DNA of 64,000 bases, taken from Pseudomonas fluorescens (lineage in GTDB: Bacteria > Pseudomonadota > Gammaproteobacteria > Pseudomonadales > Pseudomonadaceae). Below the pieces are notes generated by a model. The model ran no database searches. It worked only from the letters and a program-made list of their open reading frames with translations, and was not told the DNA's origin. Made by a program: the position numbers and the translations under genes. Positions 1 through 8,574 of this stretch are shown here, piece by piece (the stretch's first letter is position 1; every line of letters starts with the position of its first letter). The DNA is taken from contig NZ_CP078138.1 in NCBI RefSeq assembly GCF_019212185.1, positions 3,206,501 through 3,270,500 on the forward strand, written 5' to 3'.

Positions 1-492
1 ACCGGCGGCAACTACGACTTCCTGGTCTCCTTGGGCGATAAGGCGCCGCCGGGGCTGATCCTTTCCGCGCGCCACCACAACAACTGGCCGCAGACCGCGC
101 GCAATCGCTCCTTCGTCGAGCGCTTCCACAGCCTGACCGGGCGCTACCCAACCTACGCCGCCGAAGGCGCCTACACCGGAGTGATGGTGCTGGCCGCCGC
201 CAGCCAGAAGGCCGGCGCCACTGACACCGAATCCCTGGTCACAGCCCTCGAAGGGCTGGAGATCGCCTTGCCGGAAGACCCGCCGGGCTTCGTCTCGCGG
301 ATCGATCCGCTGACCCACCAGATCCTGCAGACCCAGGCCGTCGGCACCCCGGTGCGCAACAGCGATTACCCGCCAGCGCAACTGATGCTCGGCGAGTGGT
401 CGGTGTATTCCGCCCAAGACCTGCTGCCCGATCCGGCCGTGCGCGCGCGTCGCCAGGCCGGGCCAACCCATCCCGAGGGGCACGCCCCTTAG
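1..492 (+). CDS. ABC transporter substrate-binding protein, 3' part (Peripla_BP_6 type)
   Basis: This is the C-terminal 163 residues of a periplasmic binding protein; the reading frame is open from base 1, so the gene begins outside the window. The stretch PTYAAEGAYTGVMVLAAA followed by a long domain ending GEWSVYSAQDLLPDP is typical of the C-terminal lobe of branched-chain amino acid/amide-type binding proteins. It sits directly upstream of a second binding protein and of LivHMGF-type components, so it probably feeds the same transporter. The two binding proteins may give one permease two substrate specificities. The substrate is not readable from this fragment. Confidence 0.85.
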   Translation, partial: TGGNYDFLVSLGDKAPPGLILSARHHNNWPQTARNRSFVERFHSLTGRYPTYAAEGAYTGVMVLAAASQKAGATDTESLVTALEGLEIALPEDPPGFVSRIDPLTHQILQTQAVGTPVRNSDYPPAQLMLGEWSVYSAQDLLPDPAVRARRQAGPTHPEGHAP

Positions 493-519
493 CTTCAGTA
501 ACCCGTAATGGAAATGACC

Positions 520-1854
520 ATGAACAACTATAAGAAAAGCGTCCCGCACACCCGCAAGGCACTGACCCTGGCCCTGGCATTGGCCACGGCAGGTCTCGCC
601 ACTGGTCTCAGCGGCAGCGCCGTGGCCGCCGAAAATGGCAAGTTCCGCATTGGCGTGGTGACCTTCCTTTCAGGTCCCGCCGCCGGCCCGTTCGGCGAGC
701 CATCGGCGAATGCCGCCAGGCTGCTGGTGGAAAACCTCAACCAGGGCAAGCTGCCCGCACCCTACGACAAGCTGGGGATCAACGGCGCCGAGATCGAGAT
801 GGTGATCATCGATGAGGCCGGCGGTGCCGCCAAGCAGGTCGAAGAATTCCGCAACCTGGTGCAGCGCCAGAAGGTCGATGCGGTGGTCGGCTACATCTCC
901 TCCGGCGATTGCCTGGCCATCGCGCCAGTGGCCGAGGAGTTGGGGGCAATGACCGTGTTCTATGACTGCGGCACCTCGCAACTGTTCAGCGAAGACAAGA
1001 CTCCGCAATTCGTGTTCCGCACCAGCCTCGACGCTGCCGTCGACAACATCGGCGCCGCCCGTTACCTGGCCAAGACCCGTCCGGAGGCCGTGCGCGTCGG
1101 CGGCATCCAGCAGAACTACGCCTGGGGCCAGGACAGTTGGAGCGACTTCACCCTGTCGATGGCCCAGGTCATGCCCAAGACCCAGGTGGTCGAATCGCAA
1201 ATGCCCAAAGTGTTCCAGGGCCAATATGGCGCGGAAATCTCGGCGCTGTCGGTCAAGCGTCCGGACATCATCCACTCCAGCTTCTGGGGCGGTGACATGG
1301 AGGCCCTGGTGCTGCAGGCCAACGCCCGCGGCCTGCTGGAAGAAGCCACTGCGGTGCTGACCTGCGGCGAATCGGCCCTGGCGCGCTACAAGGACCAGGC
1401 GCCCAACGGCATGATCATCGGCGGTCGCGGCCCGTTCGGCGCCTTTGCCCCGCAGAATCCGCTGAACAACTGGTTCACCGACGCCTATCAAGCGGCGTAC
1501 AAAGCCGCGCCGACCTACCCGGCGAGCAAGATGGCGCAAGCCATCCTCGGCCTGAAATTCGCCGCGGAAAACGCCAAGGCCGAGGCCGGCAAGGTGCCGG
1601 CGCCGCTGGAAATGGCCAAGGCGTTCAAGGGCGCGACCTTCGAATCGGTGTCCGGCACCGTGCAGATGGCCCGCGCCGGCGGCCACCAGGCGATGCAGGG
1701 CATTGCCTACGGCGAGTACCACTACGACAAGGCCAGCAAGCAGGGCAGCGTGCAGAACGTCATCGCCTTCGCCGGCGAGTGCGTGACTCCGCCGGACGGC
1801 ACCAGCGCCCACGACTGGATCAAGGCCGGTTTCCCGGGCGCGCAGTGCAACTGA
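520..1854 (+). CDS. ABC transporter substrate-binding protein (branched-chain amino acid/amide type)
   Basis: A 444-aa periplasmic solute receptor for the ABC importer encoded just downstream. Residues 1-37 form a signal peptide (Lys/Arg-rich start, Ala/Leu core, AVA-A cleavage site). The mature part begins with a FRIGVVTFLSGPAAGPFGE-like segment, the usual N-terminal lobe of the Peripla_BP_6 family. I prefer the third in-frame ATG at 520 over 508, because TGGA lies seven bases before it and the signal peptide then has normal length. The tail GECVTPP...GAQCN carries two cysteines that could form a disulfide. The ligand is unknown; the downstream alcohol dehydrogenases suggest an alcohol or its oxidised product (inference). 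Confidence 0.9.
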   Translation: MNNYKKSVPHTRKALTLALALATAGLATGLSGSAVAAENGKFRIGVVTFLSGPAAGPFGEPSANAARLLVENLNQGKLPAPYDKLGINGAEIEMVIIDEAGGAAKQVEEFRNLVQRQKVDAVVGYISSGDCLAIAPVAEELGAMTVFYDCGTSQLFSEDKTPQFVFRTSLDAAVDNIGAARYLAKTRPEAVRVGGIQQNYAWGQDSWSDFTLSMAQVMPKTQVVESQMPKVFQGQYGAEISALSVKRPDIIHSSFWGGDMEALVLQANARGLLEEATAVLTCGESALARYKDQAPNGMIIGGRGPFGAFAPQNPLNNWFTDAYQAAYKAAPTYPASKMAQAILGLKFAAENAKAEAGKVPAPLEMAKAFKGATFESVSGTVQMARAGGHQAMQGIAYGEYHYDKASKQGSVQNVIAFAGECVTPPDGTSAHDWIKAGFPGAQCN

Positions 1855-1921
1855 TCGTCTTGCACAGCTGACTGATCGTGGCGGCCGCCCATGGCCGCCA
1901 CTCTTGCCAAGGTAGAACCTT

Positions 1922-2821
1922 ATGCTGAGTCTTTATGCGGTGCTGATCGACGGCGCCATCTATGCCTCGTGGCTGTTTCTGGTCGCGGCGGGGCTCACCG
2001 TGATCTACGGTGTCATGCGCATTCTCAACATGGCCCATGGCAGTTTTTATGCCATTGGCGCCTATGCCGCCGCCTCGCTGGTGGGCTGGTATTTCAATAA
2101 CGGTGTGGGCCCGGTGTGGGTCGGCTACCTGATGATGCTCGGTTGTGCGCTGGCCGCCGGGTTGGTGGTCGGGCTGCTGATCGAGCGCGGCCTGCTGCGT
2201 TTCATGTACGGCCGCGACGAAGTGCTGATGGTGATCATCACTTACGCCTTGCTGCTGATCCTCGAAGACGCGATGAAGATGATCTGGGGCGTCAACCCGT
2301 ACTTTGCCTATCAGCCTTACGCCGAAATGGGGCGCAGTGTGCTCGCGGGGCTGAAAGTCTCCAACTACGACCTGATGCTGGTGGGGGTGTCGCTGGTGCT
2401 TGGCTTCGGTCTCTGGCTGTGGCTCGAGCGCACCCATCAGGGCAAGGTCCTGCGTGCGGTGATCCATGACCGCGAAGTGGCCCAGGCCATGGGCGTCAAC
2501 GTGCGCAAGGTGTTCACCCTGGTGTTCGTCCTTGGCACCGTGCTCGGCACCCTGGCCGGGGCACTGACTGCGCCGGCGATTTCGGTGGCGCCGGGCATCG
2601 GCGTGGAAATCATCGTGCTGGCGTTCGCCGTGGTGGTGATCGGCGGCATGGGCAGCATCGAAGGCGCGGCCCTTGGCGCCTTGCTGGTGGGTCTGAGTCG
2701 CGCGGCTGCGGTGCACTACGCGCCGCAATTCGAACTCTTTGTGATCTATGGCGTGATGGCGCTGGTCCTCGCGGTGCGTCCGCAAGGCCTGTTCGGTCGC
2801 GTGCTTGCGAGGAAAATCTGA
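1922..2821 (+). CDS. LivH-type branched-chain ABC permease
   Basis: A 299-aa inner-membrane permease with about eight hydrophobic segments. The segment GLTVIYGVMRILNMAHGSFYAIGAY near the N-terminus and VVVIGGMGSIEGAALGA near residue 245 are the conserved LivH signatures; the second is the loop that contacts the ATPases. Length matches the family (about 290-310). The start codon follows an AAGG ribosome site. It overlaps the next gene by one base (TGATG), so the two permeases are translationally coupled. It should pair with the LivM-type protein to form the translocation channel. Confidence 0.93.
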   Translation: MLSLYAVLIDGAIYASWLFLVAAGLTVIYGVMRILNMAHGSFYAIGAYAAASLVGWYFNNGVGPVWVGYLMMLGCALAAGLVVGLLIERGLLRFMYGRDEVLMVIITYALLLILEDAMKMIWGVNPYFAYQPYAEMGRSVLAGLKVSNYDLMLVGVSLVLGFGLWLWLERTHQGKVLRAVIHDREVAQAMGVNVRKVFTLVFVLGTVLGTLAGALTAPAISVAPGIGVEIIVLAFAVVVIGGMGSIEGAALGALLVGLSRAAAVHYAPQFELFVIYGVMALVLAVRPQGLFGRVLARKI

Positions 2822-3780
2822 TGCGCCTGGATAAAACCGAACTGATTCTGCTCGGCGTCGCCGTGCTGCTGGCCGCCGCCGGCCTGATCGCCCCGCAATG
2901 GCTGGTGTTCCTGCTGACCATGGCGCTGGCCAAGTCGATGGTGGTGCAAGGCGTGGTGATGCAAATGCGCGCCGGCCTGGTGACCTTCGGCCAGGGCCTG
3001 TACTTCTGCATCGGCGGCTACGCCGTGGGCATGAGCGGGCACTTTCTGTCCATCAGCGATCTGCCGACCCTGCTGCTGATCGGCGTGGGGGCAGCGGTCG
3101 CCTTGGCCATGCTTCTCGGCCTGCTGATGACCCGCTACCGCGAGATTTTCTTCGCCATGCTGTCGCTGGCGTTCTCGATGATCCTCTACGGCATGTTGGT
3201 GAAAAGCCCGGCCCTGGGCAGCACCGACGGCTTCAACGTCAAGCCCTGGACCCTGTTCGGCTGGAGCCCGGCTGCCGGCCAGGCTCCGCTGGCCTTGTTC
3301 GTCATCATCGTCGCGGTCACCGCGGTGCTCGCGGTGTTGCTGCACCGCTATGGGCGCAGCAGCGCCGGGGCGATGTGCGAGGCGATCCGCGAGAACGAAG
3401 TGCGGGTCGAGTACCTCGGCCAGTCGCCGCGCTGGGTGCTGTACATGAACTACGTCGCCGCAGCCGGGGTATCGGCGCTGGGCGGTGGCTTCATGGCCCT
3501 GGCCGCCGGGCATATCGACCCGGAAATGGCTTACTGGATCACCTCCGGCGAGTTCGTCTTCATCGCCTTGCTCGGCGGCACCGCTCACGTCGCAGCGCCG
3601 ATCATCGCGGCAATCCTGTTCGCCGTGGTGCGCACCTACGCCATCGAACTGGTGCCCCACAGCTGGCAGATGATCCTCGGGATCACCTTGCTGGCAATCA
3701 TCATCTTTCTGCCCAAGGGCCTGTGGAGCCTGTTCAGTGGTCAGGCCCGTGCGGCCAAGGCCGTGGAGGCCAAAGTATGA
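2821..3780 (+). CDS. LivM-type branched-chain ABC permease
   Basis: A 319-aa polytopic membrane protein, second half of the channel. The motif GLVTFGQGLYFCIGGYAVG near residue 45-65 is the LivM counterpart of the LivH signature. The later segment FVFIALLGGTAHVAAPIIAA near residue 240 is the ATPase-contact loop. It starts inside the stop codon of the LivH-type gene, and its own stop (ATGA) contains the start of the ATPase gene, so the four transport components form an overlapping translational unit. The C-terminus is basic, as expected for a cytoplasmic tail. Confidence 0.93.
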   Translation: MRLDKTELILLGVAVLLAAAGLIAPQWLVFLLTMALAKSMVVQGVVMQMRAGLVTFGQGLYFCIGGYAVGMSGHFLSISDLPTLLLIGVGAAVALAMLLGLLMTRYREIFFAMLSLAFSMILYGMLVKSPALGSTDGFNVKPWTLFGWSPAAGQAPLALFVIIVAVTAVLAVLLHRYGRSSAGAMCEAIRENEVRVEYLGQSPRWVLYMNYVAAAGVSALGGGFMALAAGHIDPEMAYWITSGEFVFIALLGGTAHVAAPIIAAILFAVVRTYAIELVPHSWQMILGITLLAIIIFLPKGLWSLFSGQARAAKAVEAKV

Positions 3781-4547
3781 ATTGCATTCTGGAAACCCGT
3801 GGACTGTACAAGGAGTTCGGCGCGGTGACTGCCGCCAAGGACGTCAACGTGCGCATCAGCAAGGGCGAAGTGGTGGGGGTGATCGGCTCCAACGGCGCCG
3901 GCAAGACCACCTTCATCAACATGGTCACCGGCTACCTCAAGCCCAGCCGAGGTGAAATCCTCTTCAACGGCCAGTCGATCATCGGCCGCACGCCACGGGC
4001 GATCACCCGTGCTGGCATGGCCCGTTCGTTCCAGGTCGCGCAGTTGTTCCCCGAACTGACCGTGCTCGACAACCTGCTGATTGCCCTGGCCGGCGCCGAG
4101 TCGCCGTTTCCCTCGCTGCTGCGGCCGTTGCGCAATGACGCGCGGATCGCCCGCGCTGAGGCAATTCTCGGCGAGTTCAGCATCCTCGCCTGGCGCGACA
4201 ACAAGGTCACCGCCGTACCGCAAGGCGTGCGCAAGCTGATCGACATCGCCATGGCGCTGATCGGCGATCCGCAAATGCTACTGCTCGACGAGCCCACCAG
4301 TGGCGTCAGCGCCGAAGAGAAAACCCAACTGATGGACACCGTGATGCAAGTGGTGACCCGGCATCAGGTGACGGTGCTGTTCGTCGAACATGATATGGAT
4401 GTGGTGCGCCGCTACGTTTCGCGGATCCTCGCGTTCTACAGTGGAGAGGTGTTGGCTGACGGTCCGCCGCAAACCGTATTGGCCAACGCCCGGGTCCAGG
4501 AACTGGTGACCGGCGGCCAACGGGCCCACAAGGAGGCAACCGCATGA
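3777..4547 (+). CDS. LivG-type ABC ATP-binding protein
   Basis: A 256-aa cytoplasmic ATPase that powers the importer. Visible motifs are Walker A GSNGAGKTT near residue 40, a signature region VPQGVRKLIDIAMAL, and Walker B MLLLDEP followed by TSGVSAEE and the H-loop VEHDMDVV. The signature lacks a textbook LSGGQ; LivG proteins normally carry a divergent version, so this is not a defect. The start ATG at 3777 overlaps the LivM stop by four bases. Reading frames extending much further upstream in this phase are antisense or shadow reading over the LivM gene. Confidence 0.93.
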   Translation: MNCILETRGLYKEFGAVTAAKDVNVRISKGEVVGVIGSNGAGKTTFINMVTGYLKPSRGEILFNGQSIIGRTPRAITRAGMARSFQVAQLFPELTVLDNLLIALAGAESPFPSLLRPLRNDARIARAEAILGEFSILAWRDNKVTAVPQGVRKLIDIAMALIGDPQMLLLDEPTSGVSAEEKTQLMDTVMQVVTRHQVTVLFVEHDMDVVRRYVSRILAFYSGEVLADGPPQTVLANARVQELVTGGQRAHKEATA

Positions 4548-5191
4548 GCCTGGACATTCGCAACCTCAACGTCGCCATCGAATCGGTGCCGATCCTGCAC
4601 AACGTCTCGCTGAGCGTCGGGGCCGGGCAGATGGTCGGTTTGATCGGCCACAACGGCGCCGGCAAGACCACCCTGATTCGCACCCTGATGGGCCTGCTCG
4701 ATGCCAGCTCCGGCTCGATCCACTTCGCCGGCAACGACCTGCGCGCCCAGCCCGGTTATCAGCGCGCAGCGACTGGCATCAGTTACCTGCCGGAAGACCG
4801 CCGGCTGATTCCGGCGCTGACGGTGCAGGAGAACATTCTGCTGCCGGTGTGGGCCAACAAGCTGCCGGGAAGCGCCGAGCGCCTGGAGTGGGTGTACAGC
4901 CTGATCCCGGAAATCGCCCAGTTCCGCGATCGCCGCGCCATGCAACTGTCCGGCGGCCAGCAAAAACTGGTGGCCCTGGCCCGGGCGTTGATGCCGGGTA
5001 ACCGGCTGTTGATCCTCGACGAACCGTTCGAGGGCGTGGCGCCGGTGCTGTCGCGGCGGCTCTCCGAAGTAATCGCCCAGCTCGGACAGGAAGGCCTGTG
5101 CGTGCTGATCTCCGAATCCGATGACACCCATTCCGCTGACCTGGTTGATGCGCTGTACCGCATCGAGCGCGGCAGCGTGCGAGCAGGATAA
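4544..5191 (+). CDS. LivF-type ABC ATP-binding protein
   Basis: A 215-aa ATPase, the second nucleotide-binding subunit. Walker A is GHNGAGKTT, the signature is LSGGQQKLVALARAL and Walker B is LLILDEPFEG. The H-loop position has ISESDD where most relatives have a histidine-containing segment, so the switch histidine is not obvious. The protein is about 20 residues shorter than typical LivF (233-240 aa), with a shortened C-terminus. It overlaps the LivG stop by four bases, and the first alcohol dehydrogenase begins five bases after its stop. ATP hydrolysis may depend mainly on the LivG-type partner (inference). Confidence 0.9.
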   Translation: MSLDIRNLNVAIESVPILHNVSLSVGAGQMVGLIGHNGAGKTTLIRTLMGLLDASSGSIHFAGNDLRAQPGYQRAATGISYLPEDRRLIPALTVQENILLPVWANKLPGSAERLEWVYSLIPEIAQFRDRRAMQLSGGQQKLVALARALMPGNRLLILDEPFEGVAPVLSRRLSEVIAQLGQEGLCVLISESDDTHSADLVDALYRIERGSVRAG

Positions 5192-5196
5192 TCCGC

Positions 5197-6351
5197 ATGT
5201 CGAACTTTACTTTTGAAACCACCCCACGGGTGATCTGCGAAATCGACGGCGCCTTGCGCCTTGGCGCGCTGTGCCGTGAACTCGGCGCCACCCGAGTGCT
5301 GCTGGTCAGCGACCCGGGGCTGCAACGCGCCGGCCTGCTCGATGCACCGCTGCAGGCGCTGCGCGATGCCGGGGTCGACGTCACGCTGTACAGCGACGTA
5401 CAGGCCGATCCGCCGCAAGACTCGGTGCTCGACGCGGTGGCGGCTGGGCGCAACTGCCAGGCCCAGGCGGTGATCGGCCTGGGTGGCGGCAGCTCGCTGG
5501 ACACCGCCAAACTGGTGGCGCTGCTCTGCGGCCATGAGCAGGTACTCAGCGATATCTACGGCATCAACCTGGCCAAGGGGCCGCGCCTGCCGCTGATCCA
5601 GGTGCCGACCACCGCTGGCACCGGTTCCGAAGTCACGGCCGTGGCCATCGTCACCACCCCCAGCCACGAGAAGAAGGGGGTCGTCAGCCCCTTGCTGTAC
5701 CCGGATATCGCCTTGCTCGATGCCCGTCTGACTGTCGGCCTGCCGCCGGCGGTCAGTGCGATGACCGGGGTGGATGCGATGGTCCATGCAATCGAGGCCT
5801 ACACCAGCCAGCACAAGAAAAACGTGCTGTCCGACGGCCTCGCAGTGCAGGCCCTGCGCCTGTTGGGGGGCAACCTCGATCGGGTGCTGGCGCAGCCGGA
5901 TGACCTCGAGGCGCGTTCCGCCATGCTCCTTGGTTCGATGCTCGCCGGCATGGCGTTCGCCAACGCGCCGGTGGCGGCGGTGCATGCGCTGGCCTATCCG
6001 TTGGGCGGGCATTTCCATGTGCCCCATGGTCTGAGCAATGCGCTGGTGCTGGTGCCGGTGCTGAACTTCAACCGCAGCGCGGCGCAGGCGCTGTACGCCG
6101 AACTGGCGGCAAGCGTGCTGCCTGGCCAGCGTTTCGACGATCCGGCGCAAGCCTGCGAGGCCTTTATCGGCTTCATGACCGCACTGGTGCAGCGCATGCC
6201 GTTTGCCCAGCGCCTGGCCGAGGTCGGGGTCAGCGAGGCCGACCTCGATCGCCTGAGCGACGACGCGATGAAAGTCGAACGTCTGCTGATCAACAACCCG
6301 CGCCCGGTCAGCCGGGAAGACGCCCGGGCCATTTACGCTTCGGTGCTGTGA
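5197..6351 (+). CDS. Iron-containing alcohol dehydrogenase (first of a tandem pair)
   Basis: A 384-aa group III, NAD(P)-dependent, iron-type alcohol dehydrogenase. The dinucleotide-binding motif is GLGGGSSLDTAK near residue 95-106 and the phosphate-contacting PTTAGTGSEVT lies near residue 140. Metal ligands are visible in GVDAMVHAIEAYT (Asp and His), AAVHALAYPLG (His) and HVPHG (His). Nothing essential is missing. It starts five bases after the LivF-type gene, so it belongs to the import operon. Import coupled to alcohol oxidation, or aldehyde reduction, is the likely role; the substrate cannot be assigned. Confidence 0.92.
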   Translation: MSNFTFETTPRVICEIDGALRLGALCRELGATRVLLVSDPGLQRAGLLDAPLQALRDAGVDVTLYSDVQADPPQDSVLDAVAAGRNCQAQAVIGLGGGSSLDTAKLVALLCGHEQVLSDIYGINLAKGPRLPLIQVPTTAGTGSEVTAVAIVTTPSHEKKGVVSPLLYPDIALLDARLTVGLPPAVSAMTGVDAMVHAIEAYTSQHKKNVLSDGLAVQALRLLGGNLDRVLAQPDDLEARSAMLLGSMLAGMAFANAPVAAVHALAYPLGGHFHVPHGLSNALVLVPVLNFNRSAAQALYAELAASVLPGQRFDDPAQACEAFIGFMTALVQRMPFAQRLAEVGVSEADLDRLSDDAMKVERLLINNPRPVSREDARAIYASVL

Positions 6352-6361
6352 GGAGATGGCG

Positions 6362-7516
6362 ATGAATCATGAGTTCAGAAGCGTGCCGCGGATCGTCTGC
6401 GCGGCGGGTGCTTTGCAAGGGATTGGCCAGGTGTTCGCCGGGCTGGCGGTGCGGCGGGTGCTGTTGGTGTGCGACCCGGGCATCGTCAAGCTCGGCTTCG
6501 CCGCCCAGGCCAGTGCGGCGCTGGAAGCGGCCGGTTGCAGCGTGGCAGTGTTCGATCAGGTCGTTGCCGACCCGCCGGCAGCGGTGGTCGAACAGGCGGT
6601 CAGCCAGGGCAGGGCATTTGCCGCCGATGGCGTGCTTGGCCTGGGTGGCGGCAGCTCGCTGGATGCGGCCAAGCTGGTGGCGTTGCTGATCAACAGCGAG
6701 CAAACGCTGCCGGAGCTGTACGGCAGCGACAAGGCTCACGGCCAGCGCCTGCCACTGGTACTGGTGCCGACCACGGCGGGCACCGGTTCGGAGGTGACCT
6801 GGGTTTCGGTGATCACCGACGCAGAGCAGCGCAAGCAGGCGGTGTATTCGGCGCAACTGATGCCCGATGTGGCGGTCCTCGATCCACTGCTGACCCTCGG
6901 CCTGCCCGCTGGCGTCACCGCCGCCACCGGCCTCGACGCCATGGTCCACGCGATCGAGGCCTACACCAGCCGCACCCGCAAGAACTCGATCGCCGATGGC
7001 CTCGCCACCACCGCCCTGCGCCTGCTTGGCGGCAACCTGCGCAAAGTGCTGGCCGACGGCAGCGACGTCGCCGCGCGTTCGGCCATGCTCCAGGGCTCGC
7101 TGATGGCCGGCATGGCCTTCGTCAACGCCTCGGTGGCGGCGATTCACGGCCTGGCCTATCCACTGGGCGCCCGCTTTCACATCCCTCACGGCCACGCCAA
7201 CGCACTGGTGATGGCGCCGATGATTCGCTTCAACCTGCCAGCGGCGCAACGGCAGTACGCCGAACTGGCCGCGCACCTGCTGCCCGAAGCCCGCTTCGCC
7301 GACGAAGCCAGCGCCGCCCAGGCCTTTGTCGAGGCCATCGAGGCGTTGGTACGCGACAGCGGACTGGAAACCCGGTTGTCGCGGTTGGGTATCGATGAGG
7401 ACTCGATTGCGCTGATGGCGAAGGATGTGGTGACGGGGTTGCAGCGCCTGATCGCCAGTAATCCGAGGGACATGGACGAGGCGCAGGTGCAGGCGATTTA
7501 TCGCGGGATTTACTGA
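6362..7516 (+). CDS. Iron-containing alcohol dehydrogenase (second of a tandem pair)
   Basis: A 384-aa paralogue of the preceding gene, collinear over its whole length: GLGGGSSLDAAK, PTTAGTGSEVTW, GLDAMVHAIEAYTSR, AAIHGLAYPLG and HIPHGHANA. The perfect AGGAG touches the ATG at 6356 and lies six bases before the ATG at 6362, so I choose 6362; this also gives the same length as the first copy. The pair most likely arose by duplication and then diverged around the substrate pocket (for example, TAVAIVTTPSHEKKG against TWVSVITDAEQRKQA). It closes the operon; a hairpin follows. Confidence 0.92.
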   Translation: MNHEFRSVPRIVCAAGALQGIGQVFAGLAVRRVLLVCDPGIVKLGFAAQASAALEAAGCSVAVFDQVVADPPAAVVEQAVSQGRAFAADGVLGLGGGSSLDAAKLVALLINSEQTLPELYGSDKAHGQRLPLVLVPTTAGTGSEVTWVSVITDAEQRKQAVYSAQLMPDVAVLDPLLTLGLPAGVTAATGLDAMVHAIEAYTSRTRKNSIADGLATTALRLLGGNLRKVLADGSDVAARSAMLQGSLMAGMAFVNASVAAIHGLAYPLGARFHIPHGHANALVMAPMIRFNLPAAQRQYAELAAHLLPEARFADEASAAQAFVEAIEALVRDSGLETRLSRLGIDEDSIALMAKDVVTGLQRLIASNPRDMDEAQVQAIYRGIY

Positions 7517-7526
7517 GAGTCGGGGG

Positions 7527-7551
7527 GCAGCCAGCCGGGGTGGGTGGCTGC
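7527..7551. terminator. Hairpin between convergent genes
   Basis: Arms GCAGCCA and TGGCTGC (7 bp) enclose an 11-base loop just after the second alcohol dehydrogenase and 24 bases before the end of the convergent RES gene. There is no T tract on either side, so termination would be weak or factor-assisted. Confidence 0.4.
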
Positions 7552-7575
7552 GCCTGAGGGTCAGTGACCGCTCTT

Positions 7576-8022
7576 TCAGGTTTTCTTGAACAGTCGATTA
7601 TCGAACCTGAACGGTTCCGAGCGCAGCGTGACCTTGGCCGCGTCCGGGTGCAATGGGTTGTACAGGTAGTTGAGCGAGTAGGGCATGATCGCGCTCGGCA
7701 CTGGCAGCAGCAGGGCAGGACCCTCCACCAGAAACGAATCACCCAGTGCCCGGCTGTGCCGCTGATCGGCGTCCCAGTCGGCCTTCAATGTGGGCGCCGG
7801 GGCCATGCTGACATCGTCGGGCAGCTCAACCGTCAGCAACTGAAATGTCTCAGGCAGGTCCTCCTGATCAATCTCCATGTGCACCAGAATCTCCAGCATC
7901 GCCCCGGGCGGGGTGCCCGCCAGATAAACCACCGGCCGCCCGGCCGTGTGCCATCGCCCGCTGGCGAGGACGCCGCCACGCCCGGACAGGTCGGCGTACC
8001 CACTGATACGCCAGAGGATCAA
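7576..8022 (-). CDS. RES-domain toxin
   Basis: A 148-aa RES-family protein, toxin of a type II toxin-antitoxin pair. Members characterised elsewhere (MbcT, ParT) are related to ADP-ribosyltransferases and deplete NAD+. The family features are present: the N-terminal arginine in MILWRISGY, the tyrosine in RPVVYLAGTPPGAMLEILVH with its following glutamate, and a late serine region in LLPVPSAIMPYSLNYLYNPLHP. Length is normal (about 145-160). Its start overlaps the antitoxin stop by four bases, so it is translated only behind the antitoxin. No damage is seen, so the toxin should be active. Confidence 0.93.
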   Translation of the reverse strand: MILWRISGYADLSGRGGVLASGRWHTAGRPVVYLAGTPPGAMLEILVHMEIDQEDLPETFQLLTVELPDDVSMAPAPTLKADWDADQRHSRALGDSFLVEGPALLLPVPSAIMPYSLNYLYNPLHPDAAKVTLRSEPFRFDNRLFKKT

Positions 8023-8468
8023 AAGGCAAATCCCTCTGCCAGTTGAATCAGCATTTCTTCCACCTGCCGCGTGCCCTGGACCGTCGACAACATGGCCATG
8101 GGGGCAATGCCCTGGAACCGTTCCTTGGGTTTCGAGAGCCAGCGCTTGGCCTTTTCGTTGTTGCCAAACACAGCGTCTGCCATGGCGGTAATGTGGGCGG
8201 TGCGATACAAACGATCGCTCTCGTCGACCGTGAGTCGCTGGTCTTTGGCAATCCGCGTCTTCAGGGTTTTCAGCGGGATGATCAGATCGCGCTCAAACGG
8301 GGTCACCTCACCCAATTCAACCAGCTTCATCACGGTGTTGGCTGCAAAGCCGCCCTGGATAAGGATGTGAATCTCCAGATCGGAGGCATCGTCAGGGATC
8401 TGCAACAGGTCCTGTAACCGTGCGCGGTAGGCACCGTAGGCGGGTTCACGCATGATTTCGGCGAGCAT
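8019..8468 (-). CDS. Xre/MbcA/ParS-type antitoxin
   Basis: A 149-aa antitoxin with a helical DNA-binding N-terminal half and the C-terminal toxin-binding (DUF2384-type) region ending WLSKPKERFQGIAPMAMLSTVQGTRQVEEMLIQLAEGFAF. That tail reaches into the toxin active site in solved homologues. The AGGAG motif abuts the ATG at 8474 but lies six bases before the ATG at 8468, so 8468 is the better start. It is the first gene of the operon and lies just downstream of two identical palindromes, the likely autoregulatory operator. Confidence 0.92.
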   Translation of the reverse strand: MLAEIMREPAYGAYRARLQDLLQIPDDASDLEIHILIQGGFAANTVMKLVELGEVTPFERDLIIPLKTLKTRIAKDQRLTVDESDRLYRTAHITAMADAVFGNNEKAKRWLSKPKERFQGIAPMAMLSTVQGTRQVEEMLIQLAEGFAF

Positions 8469-8487
8469 GGCCATCTCCTGAGTGATT

Positions 8488-8520
8488 CGGCATATGCCGT
8501 ATAATGAGCGGCATATGCCG
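8488..8520. promoter_or_regulatory. Double palindromic operator of the RES/Xre operon
   Basis: Two perfect 12-bp palindromes, CGGCATATGCCG, occupy 8488-8499 and 8509-8520. Their centres are 21 bp apart, two helical turns, so both lie on one DNA face. They sit 20-52 bases upstream of the antitoxin start and flank an AT-rich nonamer (TATAATGAG on the plus strand, CTCATTATA on the coding strand) that may hold the -10 element. Antitoxins of this family usually repress their own promoter through such sites. Confidence 0.75.
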
Positions 8521-8574
8521 AGTTTGCCAGCCCTTATCGACCACCGGTTGTTTCCGGACAGGCAGCCAACTCAA

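Noticed and set aside
2898..3776. Upstream extension of the LivG-type frame
   Set aside because: It overlaps the whole LivM gene in another phase, and the family start MNCILETRGLYKEF at 3777 fits the four-base overlap.
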